Part shown: positions 9,839-19,804 of the stretch, piece by piece
How the letters are laid out: each line of letters begins with the position of its first letter
Numbering within the stretch: position 1 is the first letter of the stretch
Source: Melanopsichium pennsylvanicum
Lineage: Eukaryota > Basidiomycota > Ustilaginomycetes > Ustilaginales
Direction of reading: 5' to 3'
Assembly: GCA_900208305.1 (NCBI GenBank)
Contig: OAPG01000015.1
Location: 434,001-498,000 of the forward strand
Length of the DNA: 64,000 nt
Translations under genes and position numbers: made by a program
Notes under the pieces: model-generated
Databases searched by the model: none
Told to the model about the DNA's origin: nothing
What the model saw: the letters and a program-made list of their open reading frames with translations, nothing else

Positions 9839-10274
9839 TCTGTGCCCGCTGGCTGTGTTGACTTGTTGCAATGACAGTGCCTCGTTACCCATCCAATCCC
9901 AGTGTGAGCTTGATTGTGTGACTTCCGGTGTGCCACAGGTGCGACGACTCTGAGAAATATACTCGTCGACTCGCGTCGCCCATTAAGGCCTGAGATCCTT
10001 TGGATCATGCATTCCTCGGCGAATTTCGTGACTTTTAGGTTCTCGTTACCCCGCGATTTTTTTAATTTTTTCTCTGAGATCCGTTGAATTCTGCAGTACT
10101 CGGCGGATTTCGTGGAAATTCCCTGAGTTGGGGTCATTGTCCGGATCTCGATTCCTGCAACCTTCTACCTTCGCCGCTCGACATCGTCCTTGTCGAGCTT
10201 CGTCCTTGTCGAGCTTCTCGCCATCTTACTCTCCTGTGATGGCATGCATCGCGGCTCGCAAGATCCTCTTCGGC
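9839..10274. other. E1 3' non-coding region between the antisense gene and pol
   Basis: No coding sequence is seen. It contains palindromic-module sequence at about 10010-10045 and 10071-10127 (strings CGGCGAATTTCGTG and CGGCGGATTTCGTGGAAATTCC), of the same family as those in the LTR and in Pol. Confidence 0.6.
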
Positions 10275-11805
10275 TTAGTGTCTCCGTCCCCCCGCCGATT
10301 CCTCATACTCCCGGATGAGGTCTGGGCAGTTGAGACAGTCTGTCGGTTCCCACGAGGCTGCCTCCTCGGGGTAGCCCCTCCATTGGACTTTGTACTGCAC
10401 TTGCCTACCCTGTTTTTGCTTTCCCACAATAGCCTCTACCTCGAATTCTAGAGTGTCGTCCGGTAGGGGCGGCGTGACTTTGAGTGTGGAGCGCTGTGGG
10501 AGTGAGCTCGCCCTTTGAGGCTCGAGCATCGAGACATGGAAAACGTCGTGTACGCGCAAACTTGCTGGGAGTTGGAGCCGGTATGCTCTTCTGCCGATTT
10601 GTTCGAGGATGGGGAACGGGCCTGCTAACCTTGTGTCGAGTTTGGGACTGGGTCGAGCTGTCTTCCAGTTCTTTCGGTTGACGTAGACCATGTCTCCAAC
10701 TTTGAACTCGATGTCCTTCCGTTTGCGGTTATATTGTGCAACGGTTCGGCTTTGAGCGTACCTGATTTGCTCCTGTAGATACTCCGTAAATTCTTTTCTT
10801 CGGGTGGCAAACTCTTTTCTCTTGGGGTCGAGCACACCAACTTGTTCTGGGAGATTGGGGTGTGACTTTGGATTCCACCCGTAGCAAGCAAAGAAAGGCG
10901 AGACTCCTATGCTGCTGTGGACCGTGTTGTTGTAAACGAACTCGGCCATCGGCAGCCAGGTTACCCAGTTGTCCTGCTCGTAGTTGCAGTACATACGGAG
11001 GTACTGCTCGACAACTTGATTGACTTGCTCCGTTTGCCCGTCCGTCTGTGGGTGGTAGGCTGTGCTGAGCGAGTGGTGGATGACCAGCTTGTCGGTGAAC
11101 TCTTTCCATGCCGCCGAGACGAATTGTTGGCCGCGGTCTGAGACGATGTGCTCCGGTACCCCGAAACGGGACATAACTTGGTCTTTGAGCATCTTTGCCG
11201 TCTGCTCCGACGTTATTGTCTTGTACGTCGGGGTTAAGATGGCATATTTGGTCAACCGGTCGACCACTACGAAGATCGAGTCATACCCCTCCGATTTAGG
11301 TAACCCTTCAATGAAATCCATCGAGATGGAATTCCAGGGTCTTGACGGCGTCGACAGCGGCTGCAAAAGGCCATATGGTCGGTGTTGCGGTGCTTTATAT
11401 CAAGCGCACACTGGGCAGCTTGCTACATAGTCAGCAACCCATGCCGCCATATTTGGCCACCAATAATGCCGCCTTGTGAGCTCGAGGGTGGCGTCTCGAC
11501 CTGCATGGCCAGCGGTAGCGCCGTCGTGGCATTGGGACATTACCATGTACCTCAGGTGCTCCACCGAGAGCGAGCGATCTTTGGCTTCGGCGGCACTCCG
11601 AGTGTTGCGTTGACCTTTTGTACCTGGTAATGTGACTTGCGGCACCACTAGCCGACCGTCGCGATACCACAGGCCATGTCTAACTTCGAAAGGTTGCTTC
11701 TGATGAAGCTCTGCGAGCTCGGCATCGAGCGGCTGGAAAGTCTTTACGAGTTGGACCAGCCCTCCCTCCGCAATATCGGACATTGTTGGCTTTAGCATAT
11801 TTATT

Positions 11806-11890
11806 TGAGATTCGGCGAGTTGCTCCTTCTTGGCGAATTTCGGTGAAATCCGCCAAGTTGAGTCCACTCGGCGGTTTTCGAAATCCTCGG
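11806..11890. repeat. In-frame palindromic module in E1 pol, RNase H-integrase linker
   Basis: The core at 11829-11857 has two 13-bp arms (CTTGGCGAATTTC and its complement, one mismatch) around GGT. It begins with TTGAGATTCGGC, as does the module at 13534. E2 has an equivalent module at the equivalent place in Pol (57032-57096). Confidence 0.7.
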
Positions 11891-13533
11891 CAAATACTCG
11901 TGCCGGTAACAGCTGTCGGACGTTGTGTAGGTCTTCTTCTGCGGTCGGCTGCATATCACTTCGTCGTGTCAACGCATCTGGCTCTCCCGCTTTATCTCCC
12001 GGTCTGTATTGGAGTACGAAGTCGAAGTCAGCGAGTAACACTGACCATCGAGCCTGCCGACCTGTGATCTTCCGCTGAGACTTGAAGTATTTGAGCGCCT
12101 CGTGATCAGTGAGAATAATGAGCTGACTAGGTAGTCCTGCAAGCATGTGCCGCCAGTGGTTGAGACAGACGACAACAGCAAGGAGTTCCTTGTCATGGAT
12201 CTCGTAGTTCTTCTCCGCCGATGCCATCTTGCGCGAGTAGAATGCTATTGGGTGCCATCGTCCGTCGTGCTCTTGTTTGAGTACTCCAGCGAGAGCGAAG
12301 TCGCTTGCGTCCGTTTCCAACCGGGTAGGACAATGGTAGTCGAAGTGTTTGAGAACCCCAGCGGTGGTGAACATTTCCACCAGCTTGTGGAAAGCAGCGC
12401 GAGCGTCGTCAGGGAGGTCGAACTTCTTGAATCGCTCTGTGGGCTTAACGAGGGAAGTGAGCGGTCTCGCTATACGTGCAAAGTGAGAGATGAATCTGCG
12501 ATAGAAGTTGGCGAACCCGAGGAAGCGTTGGATGTCGTGTATAGACTCCGGCATCGGCCATTCCTTGATAGTCCTGATCTTGTCGGGGTCCATCTCGATA
12601 CCTGACGGCTTGATGATGTAGCCGAGGAACTCAACAGTATCGGTATGGAACACGCACTTCGAGAGTTTGGCAAATAACCGCCATACCTTGAGCCTACTGA
12701 GCACCGTCCTGACGTGCTCGATGTGTTCCCTCTCGTTGTCGCTGAAGATCAGGAAGTCGTCAAGGTATACTACCACGTATACGCCAATGATGTCGCGGTA
12801 GATGGTGTTGATGAGCGATTGGAAGTGCGCGGGCGCATTTGCCAACCCGAATGGCATGACCAGATACTCATACAGTCCGAGTTGAGTTCCAAACGCGGTT
12901 TTCCATTCGTCCCCGTCGGCGATCCTAACCAAGTTGTAAGCTGCCTTTAGGTCCAGCTTGGTATAGATCTTTGCTTTTCGTAGGAGCAACAGCTGCTCCT
13001 CGATTAAGGGCAGTGGTGCTCGGTTCTTAACCGTGACCTCGTTGAGACCGCGGTAGTCTACGCAGAGTCGCAGGCCGCCGTCCTTCTTAGGCACAAAAAG
13101 GACGGGGGATCGCGCCGGGCTCTTTGAGGGCCGAATGAATCCCTTCTCGAGATTCTCTTCGAGGTACTTCCTCAGCTCGGCCATCTCCTTAGGTCCCTTG
13201 AGATATAGCGGACCTTGAGGTGGCGTTGAACTGGGTAGTAGCTCGATGTGCAAGTCGTGCTTTGTGTGAGGGGGAAGCTTGTCCGCTTTGACCTCGTTGA
13301 ATACATCCCTGAGGGGGTAGTACGGGGCTGGGATTTCGACGGCAGTGGGAGGCTCTTCTAGTGTCGTTTCCATCTCTATGCCTTTGTCGCCTCCCGTGGG
13401 GACAAAGCCAAACGACAGGAGCGACGTCGGAGGAGCGCTGATTAGCATGACCCCTATGGGGCCATCCCGTAGTGCCGCCTGAACGAGCTCGTTGGCGTCG
13501 ACGAACTCGTAGCCATGTACTACTAAGTTTGCT

Positions 13534-13625
13534 TGAGATTCGGCAGATCGGCCGGTCTCGGCGGATTTCGGTGAAATCCCTTGAACAACCGCGTCTGACC
13601 GGATCTCGTTGGTTTTTCCGAAATC
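13534..13625. repeat. In-frame palindromic module in E1 pol, protease-RT linker
   Basis: It begins TTGAGATTCGGC and has the perfect inverted core GGATTTC-GGT-GAAATCC at 13563-13579, followed by CCGGATCTCG and TTCCGAAATC. The reading frame stays open through it. The matching module in E2 is at 58790-58882. Confidence 0.7.
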
Positions 13626-14035
13626 AAGCTGTCCAGTATCCCAATGGACCCTTGGCTGTAGGCGTCGTAGTTCATTGTACCCCAGGATGAAATCGTAGTC
13701 GCTAGCGTCAGCGACGGCGACCTTGAGCATCCCTAGGTGTTGTCCTCCTATGACTACGTCGACGTCCGCAGCGCTCGTGATCGTGAGGGAATGTCCGGTC
13801 ACTCCGTGTACGGTTCTGTTTTTTATGGGTTTTGTGGTTATCGAGTACTTGCGAACAAACGGAGCTGAAACTATAGACAATGCAGCGCCGGTGTCGGCGA
13901 GAATGCTAGCAGGATGGTGGTTGACCGTACCTGCTAGCTCGAGTACTGAGGCACCGGAAGCTGCAGAGAAACATAATGAACAATCTTGACATATACAAGG
14001 TGATGGCGAAGGCGGTCTTAGAGCGATGCATGCCA

Positions 14036-15406
14036 TCATTGCATCGCTCCAAGGTCGTTTCCCTCGTCCTCGTGGTAGGGCTCGCCTGCGTCGTGATTGT
14101 CGGCGAAGAGGTTGGGGTCAAAGTGGTCTTCAAGACCGCCATCGTCTTTGCGATGGTCTTCAGCTCCGTCTCCTTCCTCTGGTGAGCCGTCCTGTGGTTT
14201 CTCCGACTCCAACACCACGTGCGCTCGCATCTGTGGTCCTGATGGTCTAGCCGGGTAAACCGTTGGCTTGGCGTCTGGACAGTTCCGCTGCCAATGCCCG
14301 GTCTTGCCGCAGACCCTACAAGCATTGCTGTTAAATGTCGTTGGGCCGGGGACAACCCTTCGGTCGTCGCGAGGTCTTGGTGGTGCTTCCCGTACCGGCA
14401 GCTTCTGTGCCAGATGAGGGGGCAACGGTCAAGAGCCAGTTCTCTGGGGAATGCCCGGTTCGGTATGAGCAGTCTTGATTGCTGGGGTTGGGGCAAAGCG
14501 GACAGCATTCTGCTGATGCCGCATACGCTGGCGATCAATGTCCTCGACCTCCCGGTACCAGGCCCACTGGTCTTCAGGTGGGTTACGCTCGAACTTCTCC
14601 TGAAGTGAGCGAGTAAGGCTCCCTCGGAAGAGGTTGATGACGAACTCAGGGTCCTCCATGTGGCACTGAGCTGCCAGGTCTCGGAATTGCTCGACATGTC
14701 GTGTTGCTGCTCCTGGTGTGTCGGTAATAAGCCTCAACGCTAGGAGTTTGTTGTAGGCATCGACCCTGTCGCTGCGTTGATTGTACAGCTCCCTGAGTCG
14801 AGTGGTGAAGTGGCTCCAATCATGGAAGAGCATCCCTTGACGATGCCGGTCGACGCGGAGCTTACCCTTCCACCACTCTCGAGCGGTGCCCTCGAGCTGA
14901 GCTGCCGTGTGTAGGATCATCGAAGTATGGTCGTACACACCATTAGCCTTGAACCAAGCGTCGGCCTCAAGAATGAAGATATCGATGTCGCAAGTGTCGA
15001 GCTTGGGGAATGGAGTCTTGAGGGCAGCGTGGGGCTGAGTGTCCTGTTCACTGCCAGTGCCGGTCCATGCCCCCGGGGTCACCGGTTTGACATACCGAGG
15101 TCCAGTAGGCGTAGCGTACTTTTCTTGGTCGGTGTACGCTCGTCGGTCGAGAATGTCGAAGGTGACGGACCGAGGGTGTGGTCTAGTCGCAGGAGTGGGT
15201 GTCTCGAGACCACCGAGGTAGGACTCATCCGCCTGCTGCGAGGCTCGACGGGTTGGGGAGCTTAGATCATGCTCCCTAGCTCGTCGCCCAGGGGATGGAG
15301 TCTCCTGTTGGTCGAGCCGAGCCTTGAGTGCGGCATTGTCTACCTGCTGCTGCTCAAGGAGGGCGATGAGGCGGTCGAGTCTGTCATGTAGTGCAGAGTC
15401 GGCCAT
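14036..15406 (-). pseudogene. gag: E1 gag with CCHC zinc knuckle; one in-frame stop
   Basis: It starts at ATG 15406 (MADSALHDRLDR), 40 bases inside the 5' LTR, and ends at TGA 14038-14036. The 457-codon frame is cut by a TGA at 14431-14429. The N-terminal third is Gln-rich and coiled-coil-like. The middle contains the capsid-like core seen in chromoviral Gag (ILEADAWFKANGV, EWWKGKLRVDR). The zinc knuckle CRVCGKTGHWQRNC fits CX2CX4HX4C and lies after the stop. The TGA overlaps the pol ATG in TGATG. E2 gag is open at the aligned region, so the stop is a defect here. Confidence 0.9.
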
Positions 15407-15435
15407 CTTGGTGAACTTGGGGCGTCGCTTGTACG

Positions 15436-15446
15436 ATCCACTCTAA
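15436..15446 (-). promoter_or_regulatory. E1 primer-binding site, predicted self-priming
   Basis: On the minus strand, directly after the 5' LTR, the sequence is T then TAGAGTGGAT. It is complementary over 10 bases to ATCCACTCTA in the LTR at 15953-15944. No usual tRNA 3'-end complement starts at the LTR border. The match predicts priming by the 5' end of the element's own RNA, as in Tf1/sushi elements. Confidence 0.65.
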
Positions 15447-16456
15447 TGTCAGCGGTCGCGTGCCAGAGATCCGAATTCCCGTGAGAAAACGCAACTCGCC
15501 GGATTTCAGTGAGTTCCGGCGGTTAAGCGTGGCCTCAACGGATATCGAAGAGAATCCCGCGAGTGGCGATCTCTCGACGGATATCGGCTGACCGCTGGTG
15601 ACACTCCGTACAGAGGTGACGCGGCAAGCTCGGACGGGGTACTCGGTCGACGCGAGTGTCACGACGTCGACGGGATACTGCTGGTGGCTGGTTAGACCTC
15701 AGCCGTCGTTGCTGGTGGGGATATGAGGGACTGGTTGTGGTGCCAGGCCCGCGGTTGAGGTTCCGCCTGTAGTTGAAGTGCTACAGCGTCGATTGGGGTG
15801 TCGACGACGTCTATATGTTGTTCTCCGTTCACCGACGGGGACACAGACTATATGGATCGCAATGAATGGTATTGCGATGTGCGACGTGTGAAGAGTATGA
15901 TAAGTACGACGTACTGATAACTATGTGTGACTGAGATATAAGATAGAGTGGATGAGCTTCCGCTCATCCGATAGCGGGGAACAGAGTATTTATATATATG
16001 TATCGTGTGCGAGGTCCATCGGTACTGTACGACCTGCGTGCGTCGAGCTTGGACCCCCGCACGATAAGACTGCCCCCTAGTCCTTTGGCAGGGTGCTTCC
16101 GAGCACGCCCGCGTGCTCCCTCTCCGTTGCCCCCTGGGCGTTGATTGGCCCACGTGTCGTTCCGGCGTGGCGTTGGTCGCCGCCATCGCAGATGCTCCCC
16201 TTGCCATCGATACCTTCGATATCCGGCGAGTCACTGCCACTCGCCAAATTTCCGTGAGATCCGTTGAGACCTGCTCTCTCACCGGATTTTGTCCGATTCA
16301 ACTTCTCGGTCCTGCGCTAACCTTAAATCCCATGAGCCCACCAATATCCACCAGATCTCCCTGAGATCCGTCGAGACATGCTCTCCCACCGGATCTCAGC
16401 CGATTCAACATCTCTGGTCTGCGCAGACCTCTTCCTTGGGACCCACTCCCGTGACA
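15447..16456 (-). repeat. 5' LTR of E1
   Basis: 1010 bp, ends TGTCA/TGACA, same orientation as 6541-7551. It is the 5' LTR because the primer site and gag start lie on its inner side. Its outer end abuts a Tc1/mariner transposase fragment. Confidence 0.93.
15944..15994 (-). promoter_or_regulatory. TATA box and predicted RNA start in E1 5' LTR
   Basis: Reading the minus strand, TATAAATA starts at 15994 and CATCCACTCTA starts at 15954, a spacing of exactly 40. This is the promoter that would drive the genomic RNA of E1. Confidence 0.7.
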
Positions 16457-16692
16457 CTCACATGGCCTGCAATGTCTCCAGACCTGAATCCTTTAGAACG
16501 TTTGGCGGCAGCAGCTGACAAAGTGGCTATATCAGAAAAGATATACTATCAACAACAATGCTCAACTCATTGTGGCTATCAATAGGTTCTCCACAACTTT
16601 TTCCAAACCATTCAGTCCAGCCATTCATCAAGTCAATACCCAAGAGGTTACAGGCTGTAGAAGTTGCAGATGGGCATTATACAAAATACTAA
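16457..16692 (+). pseudogene. C-terminal remnant of a Tc1/mariner-type transposase
   Basis: TGG at 16463 begins WPAMSPDLNPLERL, the signature of Tc1/mariner DDE transposases around the second catalytic Asp. About 160 bases on, in another frame, FIKSIPKRLQAVEVADGHYTKY (16624-16692) ending at TAA 16690-16692 matches the usual Tc1 C terminus. The two parts are separated by at least one frameshift, and the N-terminal two thirds is missing. The E1 5' LTR starts immediately left of it. The sequence after the stop (TACAGTATACAGTA) may be part of the element's end. Confidence 0.75.
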
Positions 16693-16958
16693 TGTACAGT
16701 ATACAGTAATTTACAAGGAGCTTAACACTCAAAAAAAAAAAGTATGACACTTTCACTGCACACAAATGTGGTCCAATCACAGCTAAACTTGTATGTACTT
16801 GTAGCCCTCAATCTCAGCTTTCTAACAATATGTCACAGGCTACACCCCATTGAGCATACCAGCTCTTGAGAAAGCAAAGTTGACATGTGGTGATGAGCAA
16901 TCAATTATCTTAGAAGATGCTGGGCAATTTTGGACGCAACTATAGTTTGAAGAAGATG
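16693..16958. other. Intergenic, Tc1-derived edge and TFB1 3' flank
   Basis: AT-rich and CpG-poor, with an A11 run near 16731. No gene is seen. It likely contains the end of the Tc1 element and the terminator region of TFB1. Confidence 0.4.
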
Positions 16959-19229
16959 TTAGGCAATCAAGTGTCTACGTTTTGCTAGTGTTAACGCTTT
17001 CTGTACTGCTTTATTTGTTGGAATCAATAAAGCATTAACTTTGTTGTCCAATGATTCATTCAAACCTACAGTAACATTGTTTAATAAACTCTCCAATTTG
17101 GCTTCAAATTTCGTCAAATTGAAAGCCATTTTTCTTGCTATCATCAACCTATTTTCTTCCGCTTCTTGCTCTTTAGTCCTCCTTTCCCTCTCTTCTCCCA
17201 TCTCATCTCTAAATCTAGTATCAATTCCATCACCATCACCATTCCTACAGGCTTTCCAAACATCATCATCATCATCACCATGTAAATCACCATTATCATT
17301 GAAACCAGGTGCAATCGCATTCCAAAATTGCCTCAAAAATTCAGTCGTACTAGCCTGTAAAGTTACAACCGATTTCAAAACCTCTTCCCCCATCTTACCA
17401 TCCTCAAATCCAAAACCAGCCCTCTTGGTTCTAAAATCAACTGAACGTGAACGTAAATTCTCCAACATCCGAAACATGGATGCCTCCGTCCCCTCTGAAT
17501 TCGATTGAAAATTCCCCAAACTAATCGATGCACGTTCAACACTGGTATTGAACCGTTCCACATAACCAACATATTCTGAAACGGTGCGAGGCACAATTTC
17601 GAGAGACAATGACGATGTTGTTGTCGATGTACCATTATCATTGTTGCTCGCACTGTTGTAAATTGGTTGCGATTTGGACCCGCGACCATTCGACGAGGAG
17701 TTGGTTTCGGGTTCGAGATTAGTGGATGTACCGGTAAAATAGCCTTGCAAGTTGGCCATGTTCAATCGAACCTTATCAGATTTCGCTGTTTCGTTCAGAT
17801 CATCGATGACGATTTCCTTGTAATAGTGATTCTTGATCCAATCCACCGAATCATTCGCCTCATCATTGTCATGATCTACATCATCACCATGTGGAATTCT
17901 ACCAAGTTTGGCAGAATTCCCACTCTTTCCTTCCAGAATCGACGTTGGCATGGCGGATCCGGGAGCATACTCTTCGCCTACTCCACCTACGATTCTTCTT
18001 CTCTTACGCCTATCTTGCTCTTCTTGATCGCCCAACGCCGAGTCGAGCAACGATTGCGAATGATCGTTGAAACGTCGCATCAGTGGAAGTGTACGACGTT
18101 CGGCACCCGCTCGCATTGTCCAATCCTTTTCATTCCCCGTCTCTCCATGATCTTCCTCGGTTGCTTGAAGGTCGAGCAACCTATCGTGCGGATTGTACAT
18201 TTTCCTTGGTTCCAGCTCATTATCTTCTTCTTCGAGATATTGATCAAAGATGGCATCGTCCTGTACAATGTGTTGACTTGCTGCACTTCTTGCACTTGTC
18301 CGCAGCCTGTGGTATAACTTGCTTTGAAAGTATCTGGTCCAAAATGCTCCCTCGTCGAGCTTGGTTGGTACATTCTCTTCGTATGCGCGAGCTACGATGG
18401 GGAACTGCTCAAATAGGTCGCGAATGAGTTCGGGAGTGATGGAGAGCTTCATCTCTCCAGCTTCGTTAGGGGTGGGTTTGGGATCGGCAAGTCGTGCATT
18501 GCGACCAGCGCGCTGTTCGAGTTTGACTCGCTCGGCGCGAATTAGACGCTGTCGTTGCGGATGAGACCAGAATTCTGCATCGGACATTTGGCCAGAGATC
18601 ACAATGTCCTTGTGGAGGGCACGGAGTTGCGGGTTGGACCGGATCACGCTTATGCGGAGCTCTATGTCGGTCTTTTTTGGTGCTTCTGCTCGTTGACGTT
18701 TGGCAGAGGGGGCGGAGACGGGAGCGGGGGAAAATGTTGTTGCAGAAGAAGGTCTGGTGAGGGCAGGAGTTGGAGCTCGTGTGTCTGGGGTACCACCTCG
18801 AGTTGCAGTGGTGGAAGATGCGGCGGCTCCAGGAGAAGGACTGGTTGGGGCAGACGAGATTGCTGAAGCGCCGCCACCATCAGCATTGGCGCGATTCCTT
18901 GCTACCGCGGCAGCTAGTTCGTCCTTGAACTTGTCCCTGTCCTCCAAAGCAGTTGATTGTGCAGCATTGAATACCAGCAGCACCTTGGGCTTGGTCGCAA
19001 TCTGTACACCATTAGCCAGCACTAGCATGAGTGCGATTTGCGCAGATCCAGCTTTGGATGTTTGTAGACCGGCTACATCAGCAAACTTGACGTGGAATGA
19101 GCTTACGCCGGATGAGGAGGATGAGGGAACCCATCTGATAGACTGGTCGGTATGAAGAGACAGCGTGCCTGCAACTTTATTGAAGGCCACAGCGGCGTGC
19201 ATGTACGCTGTGGATGCTGAAGCCGCCAT
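16959..19229 (-). CDS. TFB1: TFIIH core subunit p62/Tfb1
   Basis: 756 residues, single exon, starting MAASASTAYMHAAV. The N terminus forms the PH-like domain (residues 1 to about 115; LSLHTDQSIRWVPS and the VQIATKPKVLLVF strands) that in yeast and human binds acidic activation domains and XPC/Rad4. After a Ser/Pro-rich linker come two BSD-type segments: one around LHKDIVISGQMSDAEFW and one around VPTKLDEGAFWTRYFQSKLYHRL. The FW pair in each is the BSD hallmark. The C-terminal half holds helical regions (DWIKNHYYKEIVIDDLNET, then the RARKMAFNLTKFEAKL region). Its role is in RNA polymerase II initiation and nucleotide excision repair as part of core TFIIH. It is longer than the yeast protein, mainly through acidic and Asn-rich inserts. 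Confidence 0.93.
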   Translation of the reverse strand: MAASASTAYMHAAVAFNKVAGTLSLHTDQSIRWVPSSSSSGVSSFHVKFADVAGLQTSKAGSAQIALMLVLANGVQIATKPKVLLVFNAAQSTALEDRDKFKDELAAAVARNRANADGGGASAISSAPTSPSPGAAASSTTATRGGTPDTRAPTPALTRPSSATTFSPAPVSAPSAKRQRAEAPKKTDIELRISVIRSNPQLRALHKDIVISGQMSDAEFWSHPQRQRLIRAERVKLEQRAGRNARLADPKPTPNEAGEMKLSITPELIRDLFEQFPIVARAYEENVPTKLDEGAFWTRYFQSKLYHRLRTSARSAASQHIVQDDAIFDQYLEEEDNELEPRKMYNPHDRLLDLQATEEDHGETGNEKDWTMRAGAERRTLPLMRRFNDHSQSLLDSALGDQEEQDRRKRRRIVGGVGEEYAPGSAMPTSILEGKSGNSAKLGRIPHGDDVDHDNDEANDSVDWIKNHYYKEIVIDDLNETAKSDKVRLNMANLQGYFTGTSTNLEPETNSSSNGRGSKSQPIYNSASNNDNGTSTTTSSLSLEIVPRTVSEYVGYVERFNTSVERASISLGNFQSNSEGTEASMFRMLENLRSRSVDFRTKRAGFGFEDGKMGEEVLKSVVTLQASTTEFLRQFWNAIAPGFNDNGDLHGDDDDDVWKACRNGDGDGIDTRFRDEMGEERERRTKEQEAEENRLMIARKMAFNLTKFEAKLESLLNNVTVGLNESLDNKVNALLIPTNKAVQKALTLAKRRHLIA

Positions 19230-19804
19230 GATGACTGTATCAATGGCTAAGTCGCCGATTCCGATACTGGCCTAACTGCGATGGTGTGAGCTGCTTTGAC
19301 AGCCGAGTACGGAATGACATCGATCGGTGCAAGGCCATACAAAGCTTGTCGGCAGCTCCAATTCGCTTGATTAGTCGATGCGCAAGTGCCGACGTACCGC
19401 GTTGTGAGGAGGAGTTGTGTCGGTTGGTGACCGAAGGCAAAAGGCTGAGCACCAAAGGTTGTGACTTAAATAAAGGAATGTTGACTGTGACTTTGTGGAG
19501 GGCTTCTCCGATCTGCCACAGTAACAAGAAAATCGGGGAAAGAGTCGTCTGCCATGTTCTTAGATGTGTACAGCCCGCACACCTTAATTGATCAAATTTA
19601 GGTTTCAGCTACGGAACAGCAACACAAACTGTAAAAGCTGCACCCTGAATAGCTGTGTGAATGTCTTTGTGATCCATGGACTGCCCTGTCCCTTCTAATT
19701 TAGCCCGGTTCTTCCGATCATCTTCACCGCCGAGCACTTTACCATCTCCAAGCCTCAGGCGCAATCACTGCTGCATCCAAAGCACATCTGTCGACTCACA
19801 AGCG
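19230..19804. other. Shared promoter between TFB1 and HID1
   Basis: A divergent intergenic region. An in-frame ATG at 19676 could extend HID1 by 43 residues, but the family's conserved N terminus begins at the ATG at 19805. No other gene is seen. Confidence 0.5.

Larger units (their letters stand above)
10275..14036 (-). pseudogene. pol: E1 pol: protease, RT, RNase H, integrase with chromodomain; one in-frame stop
   Basis: The frame runs from an ATG at 14036 to 10275, 1253 codons with one internal TGA at 11402-11400. Motifs in order are: protease ILADTGA; RT with YLDD in VVYLDDFLIF; RNase H with LETDAS, IHDKELLAV and TDHEAL; the integrase HHCC segment ending ASCPVCA, where the stop falls; the integrase core with SMDFIEGLP, VSDRGQQFVS and HPQTDGQTEQ; a GPF module (AGPFPILEQIG); and a C-terminal chromodomain (VQWRGYPEEAASWEP). 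E2 has Arg at the stop position, so a CGA to TGA change is likely. Palindromic modules are translated in frame in the protease-RT linker (13534-13625) and the RNase H-integrase linker (11806-11890). Confidence 0.93.
6541..16456 (-). mobile_element. Ty3/gypsy chromovirus E1, full length but degenerate
   Basis: The order on the minus strand is 5' LTR (16456-15447), primer site (15446-15436), gag, pol (protease, RT, RNase H, integrase with chromodomain), a 2.7-kb 3' region, polypurine tract (7563-7552) and 3' LTR (7551-6541). Gag and pol each carry one in-frame TGA. The 3' region holds a + strand gene (7654-9838) and a solo LTR of the same family in the opposite orientation (8339-9349). Without the solo LTR and its 5-bp duplication the element is about 8.9 kb. 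The flanks, CTCCT on the left and CTCAC on the right, are not a perfect target duplication. Pol aligns along its length with E2 Pol, so the two are related chromoviruses with unlike LTRs. Confidence 0.9.

Noticed and set aside
15384..15662. Possible upstream extension of Gag through the primer site into the 5' LTR
   Set aside because: There is no ATG in the extension; the first ATG (15406 in E1, 60834 in E2) lies inside the LTR border in both elements.
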